DNA of 64,000 nt, from the NCBI RefSeq assembly GCF_036417355.1, contig NZ_CP143889.1, forward strand, positions 372,001-436,000, given 5' to 3'. This stretch comes from Akkermansia sp. RCC_12PD (lineage in GTDB: Bacteria; Verrucomicrobiota; Verrucomicrobiia; Verrucomicrobiales; Akkermansiaceae). Position numbers and translations under genes: made by a program. Under the pieces are notes generated by a model. That model worked only from the letters and a program-made list of their open reading frames with translations. It was not told the DNA's origin and did not search any database. Below are positions 34,183 through 43,456 of the stretch, one piece after another. How positions within the stretch are numbered: the stretch's first letter is position 1; every line of letters begins with the position of its first letter.

Positions 34183-36684
34183 ATGAATCTTCCCATTTCC
34201 ATCCGCGGCGCCCGCCAGCACAACCTGCAGAATCTGAATCTGGACCTGCCTTCCGGCAAGCTGATCGCCTTCAGCGGTCCTTCCGGCTCCGGCAAGTCCT
34301 CCCTGGCGTTCGACACGCTTTTTGCCGAATCCCGCAGACGCTTTCTGGACTGCCTGTCCGCCAGGGCCAGGCAAGGAATCGAACAGCCGGACAAGCCGGA
34401 CGTGGACAGTATCACGGGACTTCCCCCCGCTCTTTCCCTGGAGCAGTCCGCCCGGCACCAGCATCCCCGGACCCTGCTGGGAAGCATCACGGAAATCCTG
34501 GATTACCTGCGCATCCTGTATGCGGCGGCCGGGCGCCCCCACGACCCGGAGACGGGAAAGGAACTGGTCCGGCAAACCCCGGACCAGATTGCGAACGCCC
34601 TGGCTACCCTGCCCGAACAAACGCGCCTGGTGCTGACGGCCCCCGCGGAAGCCCTGCTGGCCCAGGACCCCGCCGCCACGCTGGGCGACTTCCAGAGACA
34701 GGGCTTTCTGCGCATCTACTGGAACGGGGAAGTGCGGGATATTGAGGAATTAGGGGTTCCGGACGTTCCGGCGGCGGACGCGGCGCTGGTCATTGACCGC
34801 ATCATTATCCGGGGGGAAAGCTCCTCTTCCCGGCTGGCGGACTCCCTGCAAACCGCACTTCGCATCAATCCGGACGAAGTAAGGGCCGTCATCACCAGGC
34901 CGGAAGAGGAACCCGCCGTCCAGGCCTTCCACACCCGCTACCGCAATCCGGAAACGGGATACCTGCTTCCCCAGCTCACGCCGCGCCATTTTTCCTTCAA
35001 CTCCCCTCTGGGCGCCTGCCCCTCCTGCCACGGCACCGGGCTCAACAAACAGGAAAACGGTCCATGCCCGGAATGCCGCGGGCAAAGGCTCTCCCCGCTG
35101 GCACTGGCCGTTACCATGCACACGCCGGACCACGCCTACAATCTGGCGGAACTCACGGCGCTCCCGCTGGAGGACATGGCCGGAGAGACCAAACGGCTGG
35201 AAATTCCCGCAACCTTGGCCCCCGCCTTGAATTCCGTGATGGAAGAAGTCAACAAGCGCACCCACTTCCTGAATGAATTGGGGCTGTCCTACCTTTCCCT
35301 GGACCGCCAGGCAAACACGCTCTCCGGAGGAGAATTGCAGCGCGCACGGCTGGCTTCCCAATTGGGGGGCGGCCTCTCCGGCGTCCTGTACATCCTGGAC
35401 GAACCCACGACGGGGCTGCACCCTTCAGACACGGACCGCCTGCTGCGGGCGCTCCAAACGCTGCGCAACCTGGGCAATACGGTGCTTGCCGTGGAACACG
35501 ACGAACAAATTCTACGCGCTGCGGACCACCTGGTGGACATGGGTCCGGGCTCCGGAGCCAACGGCGGCCATATCCTGGCGCAGGGTTCCCTTCAGGACAT
35601 CATGGCAAACGCCGAGAGTCCCACTGGGGCATGGCTTTCCGGAACGCGGCAAATGCCAGCACCGCCACGCAGGGCCGCCCCCAGCGGCCAGCTCGTTCTG
35701 ACACATGCGAACAGGCACAACCTGAACAATATCACGCTACGTCTTCCGCTGGGTACCCTCACCTGCATTTCCGGGCCGTCCGGGTCCGGCAAATCCACCC
35801 TGGTGCGGGACTGCCTCATTCCCGCACTTAAAAAGGATTTAAGCGGAAAAAAGGGACTCCCCCCCCTCGTACAGGGTTCGGAACGTCTCAGTCGCCTGGT
35901 CATCATCGATCAGGCGCCCATCGGCAAATCCCCGCGCTCCACGCCGGCCACCGCCACGGGACTGCTCAATATATTGCGGCCCCTTTACGCCCAACTGCCC
36001 CTCTCCAAGCAACGGGGCTACACGGCGGCGCGCTTCTCCACCAATGTCCGCGGCGGCCGCTGCGAACGGTGCCTGGGAACCGGCATGACAGAAGTGGACA
36101 TGAATTTTCTGGGCAACGTAACGATGCCCTGCGACGCCTGCCAGGGCCAATGCTACAACCGCGAAACACTGGAAGTAACATGGAAGGGAAAATCCATCGC
36201 CCAGGCGCTGGCCCTTACCGTGGATGAAGCGGCGGAATTTTTCGCCACGCTGCCCAAGGCTGCGGCCATTCTGAAAAGCATGAAAGACGTGGGACTGGGC
36301 TACCTCAACCTCGACCGCCGGGCGGACACCCTTTCCGGCGGGGAGTCACAGCGCATCAAAATAGCCTCGGAACTCGCCAAGGCGCCGGCCTGGAAACTGG
36401 CGGAAGACGACAAGCGCGCCCTGTTCATTCTGGACGAGCCCACAGGGGGGCTGCACTTTAATGAAGTGGAACTTCTCCTGAAGGCCCTTTTCCGGCTGAG
36501 GGATGCCGGACACACCGTCCTGTGCGTGGAACACCACCGGGACCTGTTGAATGCGGCGGACCATCTCATCGACATGGGACCGGGCGCCGGAAGGCACGGC
36601 GGAAACATCGTCGCGGAAGGAACGCCCGCCGCCGTGGCGGCCATTCCGGAGGCACCCACATCCCGCTGGCTGAATCCCGCTTGA
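34183..36684 (+). CDS. Short UvrA paralogue (UvrA2-like ABC ATPase)
   Basis: 833 residues against about 940 for E. coli UvrA. Two ABC modules: Walker [16 protein letters not shown] and [15 protein letters not shown], signatures TLSGGELQRARLASQL and TLSGGESQRIKIASEL, and Walker B ILDEPTTGLHPSD and ILDEPTGGLHFNE. Zinc modules CPSCHGTG...CPECRG and CERCLGTG...CDACQG are kept. The start MNLPISIRGARQHNLQNL is normal for the family. The shortened first half suggests it is not the canonical repair UvrA. Such paralogues are linked to damage tolerance or drug resistance. Starts one base after the bactofilin stop. Confidence 0.88.
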   Translation: MNLPISIRGARQHNLQNLNLDLPSGKLIAFSGPSGSGKSSLAFDTLFAESRRRFLDCLSARARQGIEQPDKPDVDSITGLPPALSLEQSARHQHPRTLLGSITEILDYLRILYAAAGRPHDPETGKELVRQTPDQIANALATLPEQTRLVLTAPAEALLAQDPAATLGDFQRQGFLRIYWNGEVRDIEELGVPDVPAADAALVIDRIIIRGESSSSRLADSLQTALRINPDEVRAVITRPEEEPAVQAFHTRYRNPETGYLLPQLTPRHFSFNSPLGACPSCHGTGLNKQENGPCPECRGQRLSPLALAVTMHTPDHAYNLAELTALPLEDMAGETKRLEIPATLAPALNSVMEEVNKRTHFLNELGLSYLSLDRQANTLSGGELQRARLASQLGGGLSGVLYILDEPTTGLHPSDTDRLLRALQTLRNLGNTVLAVEHDEQILRAADHLVDMGPGSGANGGHILAQGSLQDIMANAESPTGAWLSGTRQMPAPPRRAAPSGQLVLTHANRHNLNNITLRLPLGTLTCISGPSGSGKSTLVRDCLIPALKKDLSGKKGLPPLVQGSERLSRLVIIDQAPIGKSPRSTPATATGLLNILRPLYAQLPLSKQRGYTAARFSTNVRGGRCERCLGTGMTEVDMNFLGNVTMPCDACQGQCYNRETLEVTWKGKSIAQALALTVDEAAEFFATLPKAAAILKSMKDVGLGYLNLDRRADTLSGGESQRIKIASELAKAPAWKLAEDDKRALFILDEPTGGLHFNEVELLLKALFRLRDAGHTVLCVEHHRDLLNAADHLIDMGPGAGRHGGNIVAEGTPAAVAAIPEAPTSRWLNPA

Positions 36685-36704
36685 AAACAGGTTTCATCAT
36701 TATC

Positions 36705-36733
36705 TTGACGCTGAACAGGATTTTCTCTAGAAG
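36705..36733 (+). promoter_or_regulatory. Candidate promoter of the IdeS-like protease gene
   Basis: TTGACG (36705-36710), 17-base spacer, TAGAAG (36728-36733). A small hairpin (36738-36743 with 36747-36752) lies between it and the ATG at 36759. Confidence 0.4.
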
Positions 36734-36758
36734 CTAGGAGAATTTCATTCTCATACCT

Positions 36759-37766
36759 ATGTTTTCTTTATCCACTCGTCTCCTGCCAGCGGCACTTCTT
36801 GCATGGTGCCTTCTGCCTGAACCGTCATGCGCCACGCCCGTATTCCTGGAAAATGTCTCGGAATCCGGAGGATGGTACGATTGCAACAAGAAAACCAAGT
36901 GGACGTGGGGCGACGGTTCCATCCTTGCCCGTCCCTCCGGATATTATAGTTCCGACAATCCCTTTGATAACCAACTCTGCTGGGCAGCAGCAGCTTCCAA
37001 CGTCCTCCAGTGGTGGCAGGATACCAGAAGCGACCTGCCCCCAACAACGCCCAACGGTAAATCCTCCACTTACGACAACATGCCGGAAGCCTGCCAGTTA
37101 CGCATTTACCAAGCCATCACGACAAGCTGGAGCAACAAAGGCGGTTCCGTGGAACAGGCTTGGAACTGGTGGTTTAATGGCGACACTCTCCCGGATGTCT
37201 TTTTCCCCACCGAGTCCGTAATTCAAGGCGCCTCCGCCCATGAAGGAGGGTACTGGAAAGAACTGAAACTGAACTACGTAGATCCCAATCCGGGAGATGG
37301 GATTCCCGGCGACTCTCCTTTATTCGGTTTCTATTCCTTCTGGAACGGCGATGACAAAAACGGCGTTTACAGCATCTTAAGGCAAAGCATCAACAACAAT
37401 TGGGGGACTACTCTGACGATTGGGAAAGATGGAAGAGGACACGCCATCACCATGTGGGGCTATGATATGGATCCCGATGGAAATTTGATTGTCTATCTGA
37501 CGGATTCAGACGATTACTCTGTGGGCATGTTCCGGCAGAAAGTCCTTCTGGACAAAGAGAACAACATCTACCTGACCAGCGTGGACGGTGAAGATGACGT
37601 ATACGACAATACCTATGCCGATGTAGGGCTGACTGGCTGCCAGCTGGGAGAAATACAGAGTTTCAAGGCACCGCTGGGAGACCTCGTTATTCCCGAACCA
37701 TCCGCTGCGGTACTGTCCTTCTGCGGGCTCTTCCTTTCTCTGTGCCACCGCAGGCGTACGGTGTGA
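36759..37766 (+). CDS. IdeS/Mac-like cysteine protease with a PEP-CTERM sorting signal
   Basis: 335 residues. Signal peptide 1-25 (ends CATPV). The catalytic Cys74 is in NQLCWAAAASNVLQWW, close to the IdeS (peptidase C66) pattern LCxAATAxNMLxWW. The catalytic His228 is in GHAITMWGYDMDPDGNL followed by VYLTDSDD, closely matching the IdeS GHAxxxWGxxxDxxG...VTDSDD box. The C-terminus is a PEP-CTERM tag: IPEPS (PEP at 312-314), a hydrophobic helix and CHRRRTV. IdeS enzymes cleave IgG; here the substrate is unknown. The tail predicts processing by an exosortase such as that at 18200. Confidence 0.85.
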   Translation: MFSLSTRLLPAALLAWCLLPEPSCATPVFLENVSESGGWYDCNKKTKWTWGDGSILARPSGYYSSDNPFDNQLCWAAAASNVLQWWQDTRSDLPPTTPNGKSSTYDNMPEACQLRIYQAITTSWSNKGGSVEQAWNWWFNGDTLPDVFFPTESVIQGASAHEGGYWKELKLNYVDPNPGDGIPGDSPLFGFYSFWNGDDKNGVYSILRQSINNNWGTTLTIGKDGRGHAITMWGYDMDPDGNLIVYLTDSDDYSVGMFRQKVLLDKENNIYLTSVDGEDDVYDNTYADVGLTGCQLGEIQSFKAPLGDLVIPEPSAAVLSFCGLFLSLCHRRRTV

Positions 37767-37898
37767 TGAGCCGGTCCCAAACCCTTGCCTCTCTTAAAAA
37801 CGGGCCTTGATTCTTACCGGGCAAATGTGCAGAATAGGCAAACGCACAACTCAGGAGAGCACCAATTGTTCCAATGTTCTCCAGTGCGCATTTGTGAA

Positions 37899-39041
37899 AT
37901 GAACGACGCTTCCGACAATCACGGCGACCAGGAAAAATCAGTCTCTACCTATTCCGTCGATATAGAAACCCTCCAGCAGGCGGCCCTGGCGGGAGATCCC
38001 CAGGCATTGTTCCAACTGGCTATCAATTATGAACAGGGGCGAGGCGTAGCGGAAAACCAGCAGGAAGCCTTTTACTGCTACCATCAGGCGGCGGAACTGG
38101 GCCACGTTACCGCCCAGCTCAACCTGGGATGGGCCTATTCCAATGGCATCGGCGTCCCGCAGGATAACGACAAGGCATTCTACTGGTATCAAAAGGCGGC
38201 CCGGCAGGGCCACCCCACAGCCCAGTTCGACCTGGGGTTCTGCTACATCAACGGCCTGGGAGTGGAAAAAGACGAACAGCAGGCCATCAGCTGGTACACG
38301 AAAGCGGCGGAACAGGGCCATGCCGTCGCACAGCTCAATCTGGGCTGGATTTATGCAAACAGCAACAGCCAGCGGAACTGGGAACAGGCCGTGTACTGGT
38401 ACGGTCAGGCGGCGGAACAGGGAGATCCCCGCGCCCAATACAACCTGGCCTGGTGCTACGGCAACGGGAGCGGTACGCCTAAAAACCCGGAAAAAGCCGC
38501 CTACTGGTATGAGGAAGCGGCACAGCAGAACCATGCCACGGCCCAGTACAACCTGGGATGGTGCTATGAAAACGGATTCGGCGTTCAGCCCAACCTGGAC
38601 AAGGCGCTGGTCTGGTACCACAAATCAGCCCTGCAAGGGCAAATCACGGCCCAATATACCCTGGGCTGGTGCTACGGCAACGGACACGGCGTGGAGATGA
38701 ACATGAGCAAAGCCGTCTACTGGTACACCAAGGCAGCCGAACAGGGGCACAATACGGCCCAGCTCAACCTGGGATGGTGCCACCTGAACGGCAAAGGAAC
38801 CCCTGTCAATCACGCGGAGGCCCTGAAATGGTACCTGAAAGCAGCCGACCAAGGCAACGCTACCGCCATGTTCAACGTAGGCAACTGCTATGCGCACGGC
38901 TACGGCATTGAAGAAAATGACGAAGAAGCAGAAGCCTGGTACCAGAAGGCCATTGCCCACGGCAATAAAAAGGCGGCAAGCGCCCTGCGCCATCTCCATT
39001 CAAAACAGGAGAAAAACAAGGAATCCGGCTCCCAAGCCTGA
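37899..39041 (+). CDS. Sel1-repeat protein
   Basis: 380 residues from MNDASDNHGDQE; no signal peptide, so probably cytoplasmic. About nine tandem 36-residue Sel1-like repeats of the form AxxWYxKAAEQGHxxAQxNLGWCYxNGxGV, covering about residues 25-360. The repeats form a solenoid of antiparallel helices that binds proteins or peptidoglycan-related ligands. One unit (IYANSNSQRNWEQ) has lost the GxG turn. The C-terminus is short and charged. No neighbour suggests a partner. Confidence 0.9.
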   Translation: MNDASDNHGDQEKSVSTYSVDIETLQQAALAGDPQALFQLAINYEQGRGVAENQQEAFYCYHQAAELGHVTAQLNLGWAYSNGIGVPQDNDKAFYWYQKAARQGHPTAQFDLGFCYINGLGVEKDEQQAISWYTKAAEQGHAVAQLNLGWIYANSNSQRNWEQAVYWYGQAAEQGDPRAQYNLAWCYGNGSGTPKNPEKAAYWYEEAAQQNHATAQYNLGWCYENGFGVQPNLDKALVWYHKSALQGQITAQYTLGWCYGNGHGVEMNMSKAVYWYTKAAEQGHNTAQLNLGWCHLNGKGTPVNHAEALKWYLKAADQGNATAMFNVGNCYAHGYGIEENDEEAEAWYQKAIAHGNKKAASALRHLHSKQEKNKESGSQA

Positions 39042-39214
39042 GGTCCCAACCAACCTGCACGAATTCAGTCCTTCTTCAGGAAACCAGGTGGTACTGTTCC
39101 TGCACATGTGCCTGTTCTGTAGCAACCCCTCATTCCGGAACACAGCGGTGGTCTCCGTTTTATGGAAACGCATTCCTTAAAAGTGCCATCTGAGGGCGCC
39201 CCATTCAAATCCCG

Positions 39215-39724
39215 CTAACGGCCGGCTCTTTTCCCTCTCCCGGCGCCTTTTCTGGACAGCCGTTCCACAGCTTCAGGCAGGCGGCAGGCGCCGCCGCCGC
39301 CCAGTGCCGCGTCTATGTCTTCCAGGTCATGAATCAAGTCAATCACATCCCGGCGCGGGAGGGTTCCGCCTGCGGAAATGCAAAAATGGGTGCGGCAGGC
39401 CAGCGGCCTTCCTTCATAAATCATGCATCTCCCCTGTTCGTTCAGAAAAGGGCAGCTTCCGTCCTCCGGCAGTTCCACGCGGGTACGCCCGGCCGCGCGC
39501 CATGCCTTCCAGGCCAGCCATGCCTCGCCCAAGGTAACGTGGGGTGTTTCCCCCGTCAGGCGGAAGCGGCAGCAGTCCGCCGTGCCCGTGCAGAAACGCT
39601 GCGCACGGGAAGCGCGCCGGGCGCCTTCCTCCAGCAGCAGCCGCACAGCCGCCAACACCTCGGCGGAGGGGGCATTCCCCTCCGCTCTTCCATGACGGCA
39701 CCTGCCTGACGCCATGTTCAGCAA
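39215..39724 (-). CDS. YkgJ-family cysteine cluster protein
   Basis: 169 residues. The cysteine pattern CTGTADCCRF, then CPFLNEQGRCMIYEGRPLAC and a further Cys in HFC, is that of the YkgJ zinc/iron-chelating cluster family. GEAWLAWKAWRAAG precedes it as a helix. The start may be at 39724 or three codons later. It begins three bases after argJ ends, and so is the last gene of argC-argJ. Substrate unknown. Confidence 0.85.
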   Translation of the reverse strand: MLNMASGRCRHGRAEGNAPSAEVLAAVRLLLEEGARRASRAQRFCTGTADCCRFRLTGETPHVTLGEAWLAWKAWRAAGRTRVELPEDGSCPFLNEQGRCMIYEGRPLACRTHFCISAGGTLPRRDVIDLIHDLEDIDAALGGGGACRLPEAVERLSRKGAGRGKRAGR

Positions 39725-39727
39725 ACG

Positions 39728-40981
39728 CTACCGGGTCAGGCCGTCGGCCTTCGCCTGGTTCCAGTACGCATATTCGGAACGGTTGAAATCCACGTATTCC
39801 GGAGACAAATCCGTCGTGTACACCGTGTGGGAAAACTCACCGCGGTTCAGATGAATATCCACCTGGAACGCAGGGACCTGCACGGCCTGCCGCAAATCGT
39901 CGGACGGAGTATCCGCCTGCACGCCGCCCCGGCAGGCGGGCAGCCCGGCAATATCAATGTCGATCTTCTCTTCATCCACCTTCGCGCCGCAATAGCCAAC
40001 GGCATGAATGATGCGCCCCCAGTTGGGGTCATTCCCGTTCCAGGAACTCTTCACCAGGGAGGATTTGGCAACGGCTTCCGCCGCCTTCCTCGCCTCATCT
40101 TCCGTACGGCCTCCGGTCACACGGACAGTCACAAATTTCGTCACGCGCTCCCCGTCCTGCACGATGTGCTTGGCCAGTTCCAGCATCACGTAGGCCAGGG
40201 CCTGCTGGAATGTGTAAATGTCTTCCGGGGATTCCAGCTTCACGCCGGATGCTCCGTTCGCCATCACCAGCACCGTATCGTTCGTGCTCATGTCACCGTC
40301 AATCGTGATGCAGTTGAAAGAATTTTTCACTCCGGACTGAACGCACAGTTCCAGCACATCGCGGGAAATGCCCGCATCCGTCGTGATGAAGCACAGCATG
40401 GTAGCCATGCAGGGATTGATCATGCCGGCCCCCTTGCAGCAGGCGCCGATGCGCACGGGCCTGCCTTGCACCATGAATTCAATGGCGATAATCTTTTCCT
40501 TTGTGTCGCTCGTCATCACGGCCTGCGCCACTTCATGCCCCTTCTCGCGGGAAAGGCCTTCCGCCAATTCCGGAAACTTCGGGTAAATGCGCATCATGGG
40601 CATCGGCAGGCCAATTACGCCGGTGGAACAGACAGCTACTTCGCAGGGCTTCAATCCCAGAATCTCCGCAATGCGCGTGCATTCCCCTCTGGCGTCTTCC
40701 ACCCCCCGGGCTCCGGTGCAGGCGTTCGCGTTGCCGCTGTTCGCCACAATGGCGCGGATATCTCCCTTGCGGAGATGCTCCCGGCTCACTTTCACGCAGG
40801 CCGCCTGAACGCGGTTCGTCGTAAACGCGCCCGCGGACACGCAGGGTTCCGTGGAATAAATCAGGGCCAGGTCCAGGCGCGTGGCCTCAGGCTTCTTGAT
40901 GCCGCAGCTCACCGCGCTGCCCAGAAAGCCCTGGGGCGCGCAAACGCCCCCGTCAACCGGAATATAGGATGAATCATTCAT
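39728..40981 (-). CDS. argJ: Bifunctional ornithine acetyltransferase/N-acetylglutamate synthase
   Basis: 417 residues. Transfers the acetyl group from N-acetylornithine to glutamate, recycling acetyl groups in arginine synthesis, and may also use acetyl-CoA. It is made as a precursor that cleaves itself before the Thr in CMATMLCF (KGAGMINPCMATMLCF), which becomes the nucleophile. Other blocks: GVCAPQGFLGSAVSCGI, FTTNRVQAACVKVS, ANSGNANACTG and NCITIDGDMSTNDT. Follows argC by 31 bases. Confidence 0.95.
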   Translation of the reverse strand: MNDSSYIPVDGGVCAPQGFLGSAVSCGIKKPEATRLDLALIYSTEPCVSAGAFTTNRVQAACVKVSREHLRKGDIRAIVANSGNANACTGARGVEDARGECTRIAEILGLKPCEVAVCSTGVIGLPMPMMRIYPKFPELAEGLSREKGHEVAQAVMTSDTKEKIIAIEFMVQGRPVRIGACCKGAGMINPCMATMLCFITTDAGISRDVLELCVQSGVKNSFNCITIDGDMSTNDTVLVMANGASGVKLESPEDIYTFQQALAYVMLELAKHIVQDGERVTKFVTVRVTGGRTEDEARKAAEAVAKSSLVKSSWNGNDPNWGRIIHAVGYCGAKVDEEKIDIDIAGLPACRGGVQADTPSDDLRQAVQVPAFQVDIHLNRGEFSHTVYTTDLSPEYVDFNRSEYAYWNQAKADGLTR

Positions 40982-41012
40982 CGTCTTGAAGTGTTTTCAG
41001 CGTAACAAAAAA

Positions 41013-42056
41013 CTATAATACCCACAAGCCTTCCGTTTCATCAAACCCGCACATGAGGTTGAAGGACTGGACGGCCTGGCCGCCCGCTCCCTTCACCACA
41101 TTATCCTCAGCACTCATCAGGATCACGCGTTTTGTGCGGGGATCATAGGCCCAGCCAATGTCCACGCAATTCGTGCGGGTCACGTTCTTGGTATCCGCAG
41201 GCTGGTTGCGGCCCAGCAGACGTACGAACGGAGCCCCGGCATACGCTTCTTCCAGCAGGCGGCCCACGGAATCGGGATCCGCTCCTTCCTTCACCCGGGC
41301 CGTAATGGTGGAGCAAATGCCGGTATTCACGGGGATCAAATGCGGGGTGAAGGACATGACCACCGTTTCCCCGGCAGCCCAGGAGAGTTCCTGTTCAATC
41401 TCGCTCAAATGGCGGTGCTTCGGCACGCCGTAGGCATGGAAGCTTTCGTTGCATTCGCAAAACAGCAGGGGGATGCTCGCCTTGCGCCCCGCGCCGCTTA
41501 CGCCGCTGCCGGAACACACCACCACGTCTTCCGGTTCCAGAATCCCGGCCTTGAACAGAGGGATGAGAGGAAGCAGGATGCTGGTGGGATAACAGCCGGG
41601 AGACGCCACAATGCGCGCCCGGGCAATCTCCGCCGCACGCCATTCCGGGAGTCCGTACACGGCCTCCTTCATCAGAGCGGTATCCGGATGGGCGTTCCCG
41701 TAATACTCCTCATACACATCCGGGCAATTCAGGCGGAAATCCGCACTCAAATCAATCACGCGCACGCCACGGTCCACCAGCCCGCGGGCATAGGAGGCGG
41801 CCACGCCATGCGGCAGAGCAAGAAACGCCACTTCTGCCCCGGTGGCGGCAATGGCCTCCACATCGGAATCCGTAAACCTCAAATCGGAGCCCGGCACCTG
41901 CCGGAAACGGGGAAACACCTCCCACAGCGGCTGTCCGGCATATTGGCGGGACGTAGCGCATACCAGCCTGACCCCGCGGTGATTCAGCAGAATGCGCAAC
42001 AACTCCTGCCCGGTATAGCCACTGGCCCCGACAACTGCTACTTGAACTTGCTTCAT
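41013..42056 (-). CDS. argC: N-acetyl-gamma-glutamyl-phosphate reductase
   Basis: 347 residues from MKQVQVAVVGASGYTGQELLRIL, the typical Rossmann start; the ATG at 42074 adds six residues of no known kind. NADPH-dependent reduction of N-acetylglutamyl phosphate. The catalytic Cys lies in VASPGCYPTSILLPLIPL, and SGVSGAGRKASI and FTPHLIPVNTGI are also typical. First gene of argC-argJ-ykgJ-like. Confidence 0.95.
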   Translation of the reverse strand: MKQVQVAVVGASGYTGQELLRILLNHRGVRLVCATSRQYAGQPLWEVFPRFRQVPGSDLRFTDSDVEAIAATGAEVAFLALPHGVAASYARGLVDRGVRVIDLSADFRLNCPDVYEEYYGNAHPDTALMKEAVYGLPEWRAAEIARARIVASPGCYPTSILLPLIPLFKAGILEPEDVVVCSGSGVSGAGRKASIPLLFCECNESFHAYGVPKHRHLSEIEQELSWAAGETVVMSFTPHLIPVNTGICSTITARVKEGADPDSVGRLLEEAYAGAPFVRLLGRNQPADTKNVTRTNCVDIGWAYDPRTKRVILMSAEDNVVKGAGGQAVQSFNLMCGFDETEGLWVL

Positions 42057-42087
42057 GACAAAAAAGGTATGCATTGAAAAAAGACTC

Positions 42088-42114
42088 TTGCCAACACTAA
42101 AGTTTTCCTATATA
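42088..42114 (+). promoter_or_regulatory. Candidate promoter of tRNA-Pro
   Basis: TTGCCA (42088-42093) and TATATA (42109-42114), with a 15-base spacer, shorter than ideal. The mature tRNA begins 45 bases downstream of the -10. Confidence 0.4.
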
Positions 42115-42158
42115 CACCTCGCCGTCGCAAGACACGGCCCCGGTCGGTCCGATTTTAT

Positions 42159-42235
42159 CGGGTTGTAGCGCAGTCTGGTAGCGCACCTGCATGGGGTGCA
42201 GGGGGTCGCAGGTTCGAATCCTGTCAACCCGACCA
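42159..42235 (+). tRNA. tRNA-Pro (GGG)
   Basis: 77 bases including an encoded CCA. Acceptor arms CGGGTTG and CAACCCG pair fully, the D arm is GCGC...GCGC, the anticodon arm CCTGC/GCAGG encloses ATGGGGT with anticodon GGG at 42193-42195, and the T arm is GCAGG TTCGAAT CCTGT. It decodes CCC and CCU codons. Confidence 0.95.
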
Positions 42236-42240
42236 CTTTT

Positions 42241-42272
42241 AACCGCTTTAAGATCAAATACTTAAAGCGGTT
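42241..42272 (+). terminator. Terminator of tRNA-Pro
   Basis: 12-bp stem AACCGCTTTAAG (42241-42252) with its complement (42261-42272), 8-base loop, then a T-run. It begins five bases after the tRNA CCA. Confidence 0.9.
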
Positions 42273-42694
42273 TTTTGTTTCCTGTTTCTCAAGACATGTC
42301 GTTCGCCGCAGGAAATATGCCAACGTTAGACCGTGTCCTTCTGTTTCCTGCCGAAAAACAGGTTGCAGGCAAACATGCTCTCCGGACCGGCTCAATACAC
42401 ATTTCAACAACCGTGGCACTCAACTGTCCAACGAATGTCCTGGTATTATTTTACAGAAAAATATCAACCGCCATCATTACAGGTTTCACTATATAGCAGT
42501 AAATCTTCTCCAGTCCTCTGACGTTCCACACGGGATGATGTTTTTCCGGAATGGGGGCAAATTCCCATCGAAGTGTTATCGGTCGCTGCCGCTTGCCAGG
42601 CAAAATAAAAAATACCTTTGGCAAATGGATATATCCCTATTCTACACAGGCGGCAGCGGAGATTTCCCATACTCCATTACAAAAAATAATAATC
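42273..42694 (+). other. 422-base intergenic region before the collagen-like gene
   Basis: No convincing gene. The last 110 bases hold a nested inverted repeat (arms 42584-42592 with 42650-42658, CGCTGCCGC and complement; inner arms 42593-42598 with 42619-42624). It ends 36 bases before the ATG at 42695 and would fold in the 5' untranslated region of that gene. The short frames at 42275 and 42333 lack start signals and show no protein-like composition. Confidence 0.5.
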
Positions 42695-43456
42695 ATGAAA
42701 GAAACCACAACCATTAATGGAATTCCGATGGTAATGCAGGATGAATTTTTCATGCATGCCGAAGACACGACCATCCACGTCACAGCGGAGGAAAAAGAAA
42801 AATGGAACGCCGGAGGCCAAGGCCCCAAGGGGGACAAAGGTGATAAAGGCGATCCCGGAGCCACAGGCCCACAAGGGCCGCAAGGCCCCAAAGGAGAACC
42901 GGGAACGCCGGGACCTGCCGGGGCACAAGGCCCGAAGGGCGACAAGGGCGATCCCGGCCCCGCCGGTCCGGAAGGTCCGGGCGGATCTGGAATTGCTCCG
43001 GGCTGCTTCATGTGGTTTTGCGGCTCCACACCGCCGGAGGGCTGGCTGAAATGCAATGGGGCACTGTTGCAGATAAGCCAGTACCCCGCCCTGCACGCAG
43101 CCATCGGCACCACTTATGGGGGAGACGGAGCAACTACTTTTGCCATTCCTGACTTAATAAGGGATAACGGCCTGTTCATCCGCGCAGCAACTGGAGACAG
43201 GACAATAGGAAGCGTTCAGGGTGATGCAATCCGCAATATCACGGGAAAGGCGGGAGTACATGCATTTGGATATACTAGCGAAGTTCCAGGATATACAGGA
43301 GTATTTAAAGGGGGAACAGAAATCGGCAATGCATGGGCACCTAGTAAGACTCCAGGCAACGGTATACCTTTTAATTTTGATGCTTCCCGATCCGTACCTA
43401 CAGCAGACGAAAATCGTCCTGTAAATATTTCCTTACTGCCTCTTATTAAATATTAA
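42695..43456 (+). CDS. Collagen-like repeat protein with a phage tail-collar domain
   Basis: 253 residues. Residues 1-45 ([19 protein letters not shown]) carry the HVTAEEKxxW motif common at the start of phage tail-fibre and related proteins. About 46-102 is collagen-like Gly-x-y ([20 protein letters not shown]), a trimer-forming stalk. About 105-165 is a tail-collar domain ([28 protein letters not shown] is its core; TTFAIPDLI follows). The C-terminus resembles a tail-fibre tip. No signal peptide. It may be a phage relic or a host-adapted adhesin next to tRNA-Pro. Confidence 0.85.
   Translation: MKETTTINGIPMVMQDEFFMHAEDTTIHVTAEEKEKWNAGGQGPKGDKGDKGDPGATGPQGPQGPKGEPGTPGPAGAQGPKGDKGDPGPAGPEGPGGSGIAPGCFMWFCGSTPPEGWLKCNGALLQISQYPALHAAIGTTYGGDGATTFAIPDLIRDNGLFIRAATGDRTIGSVQGDAIRNITGKAGVHAFGYTSEVPGYTGVFKGGTEIGNAWAPSKTPGNGIPFNFDASRSVPTADENRPVNISLLPLIKY

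Noticed and set aside
37980-39000. Regular 108-base repeats suggesting a CRISPR or minisatellite
   Set aside because: They are the codons of Sel1 protein repeats in one open frame, with diverged DNA.
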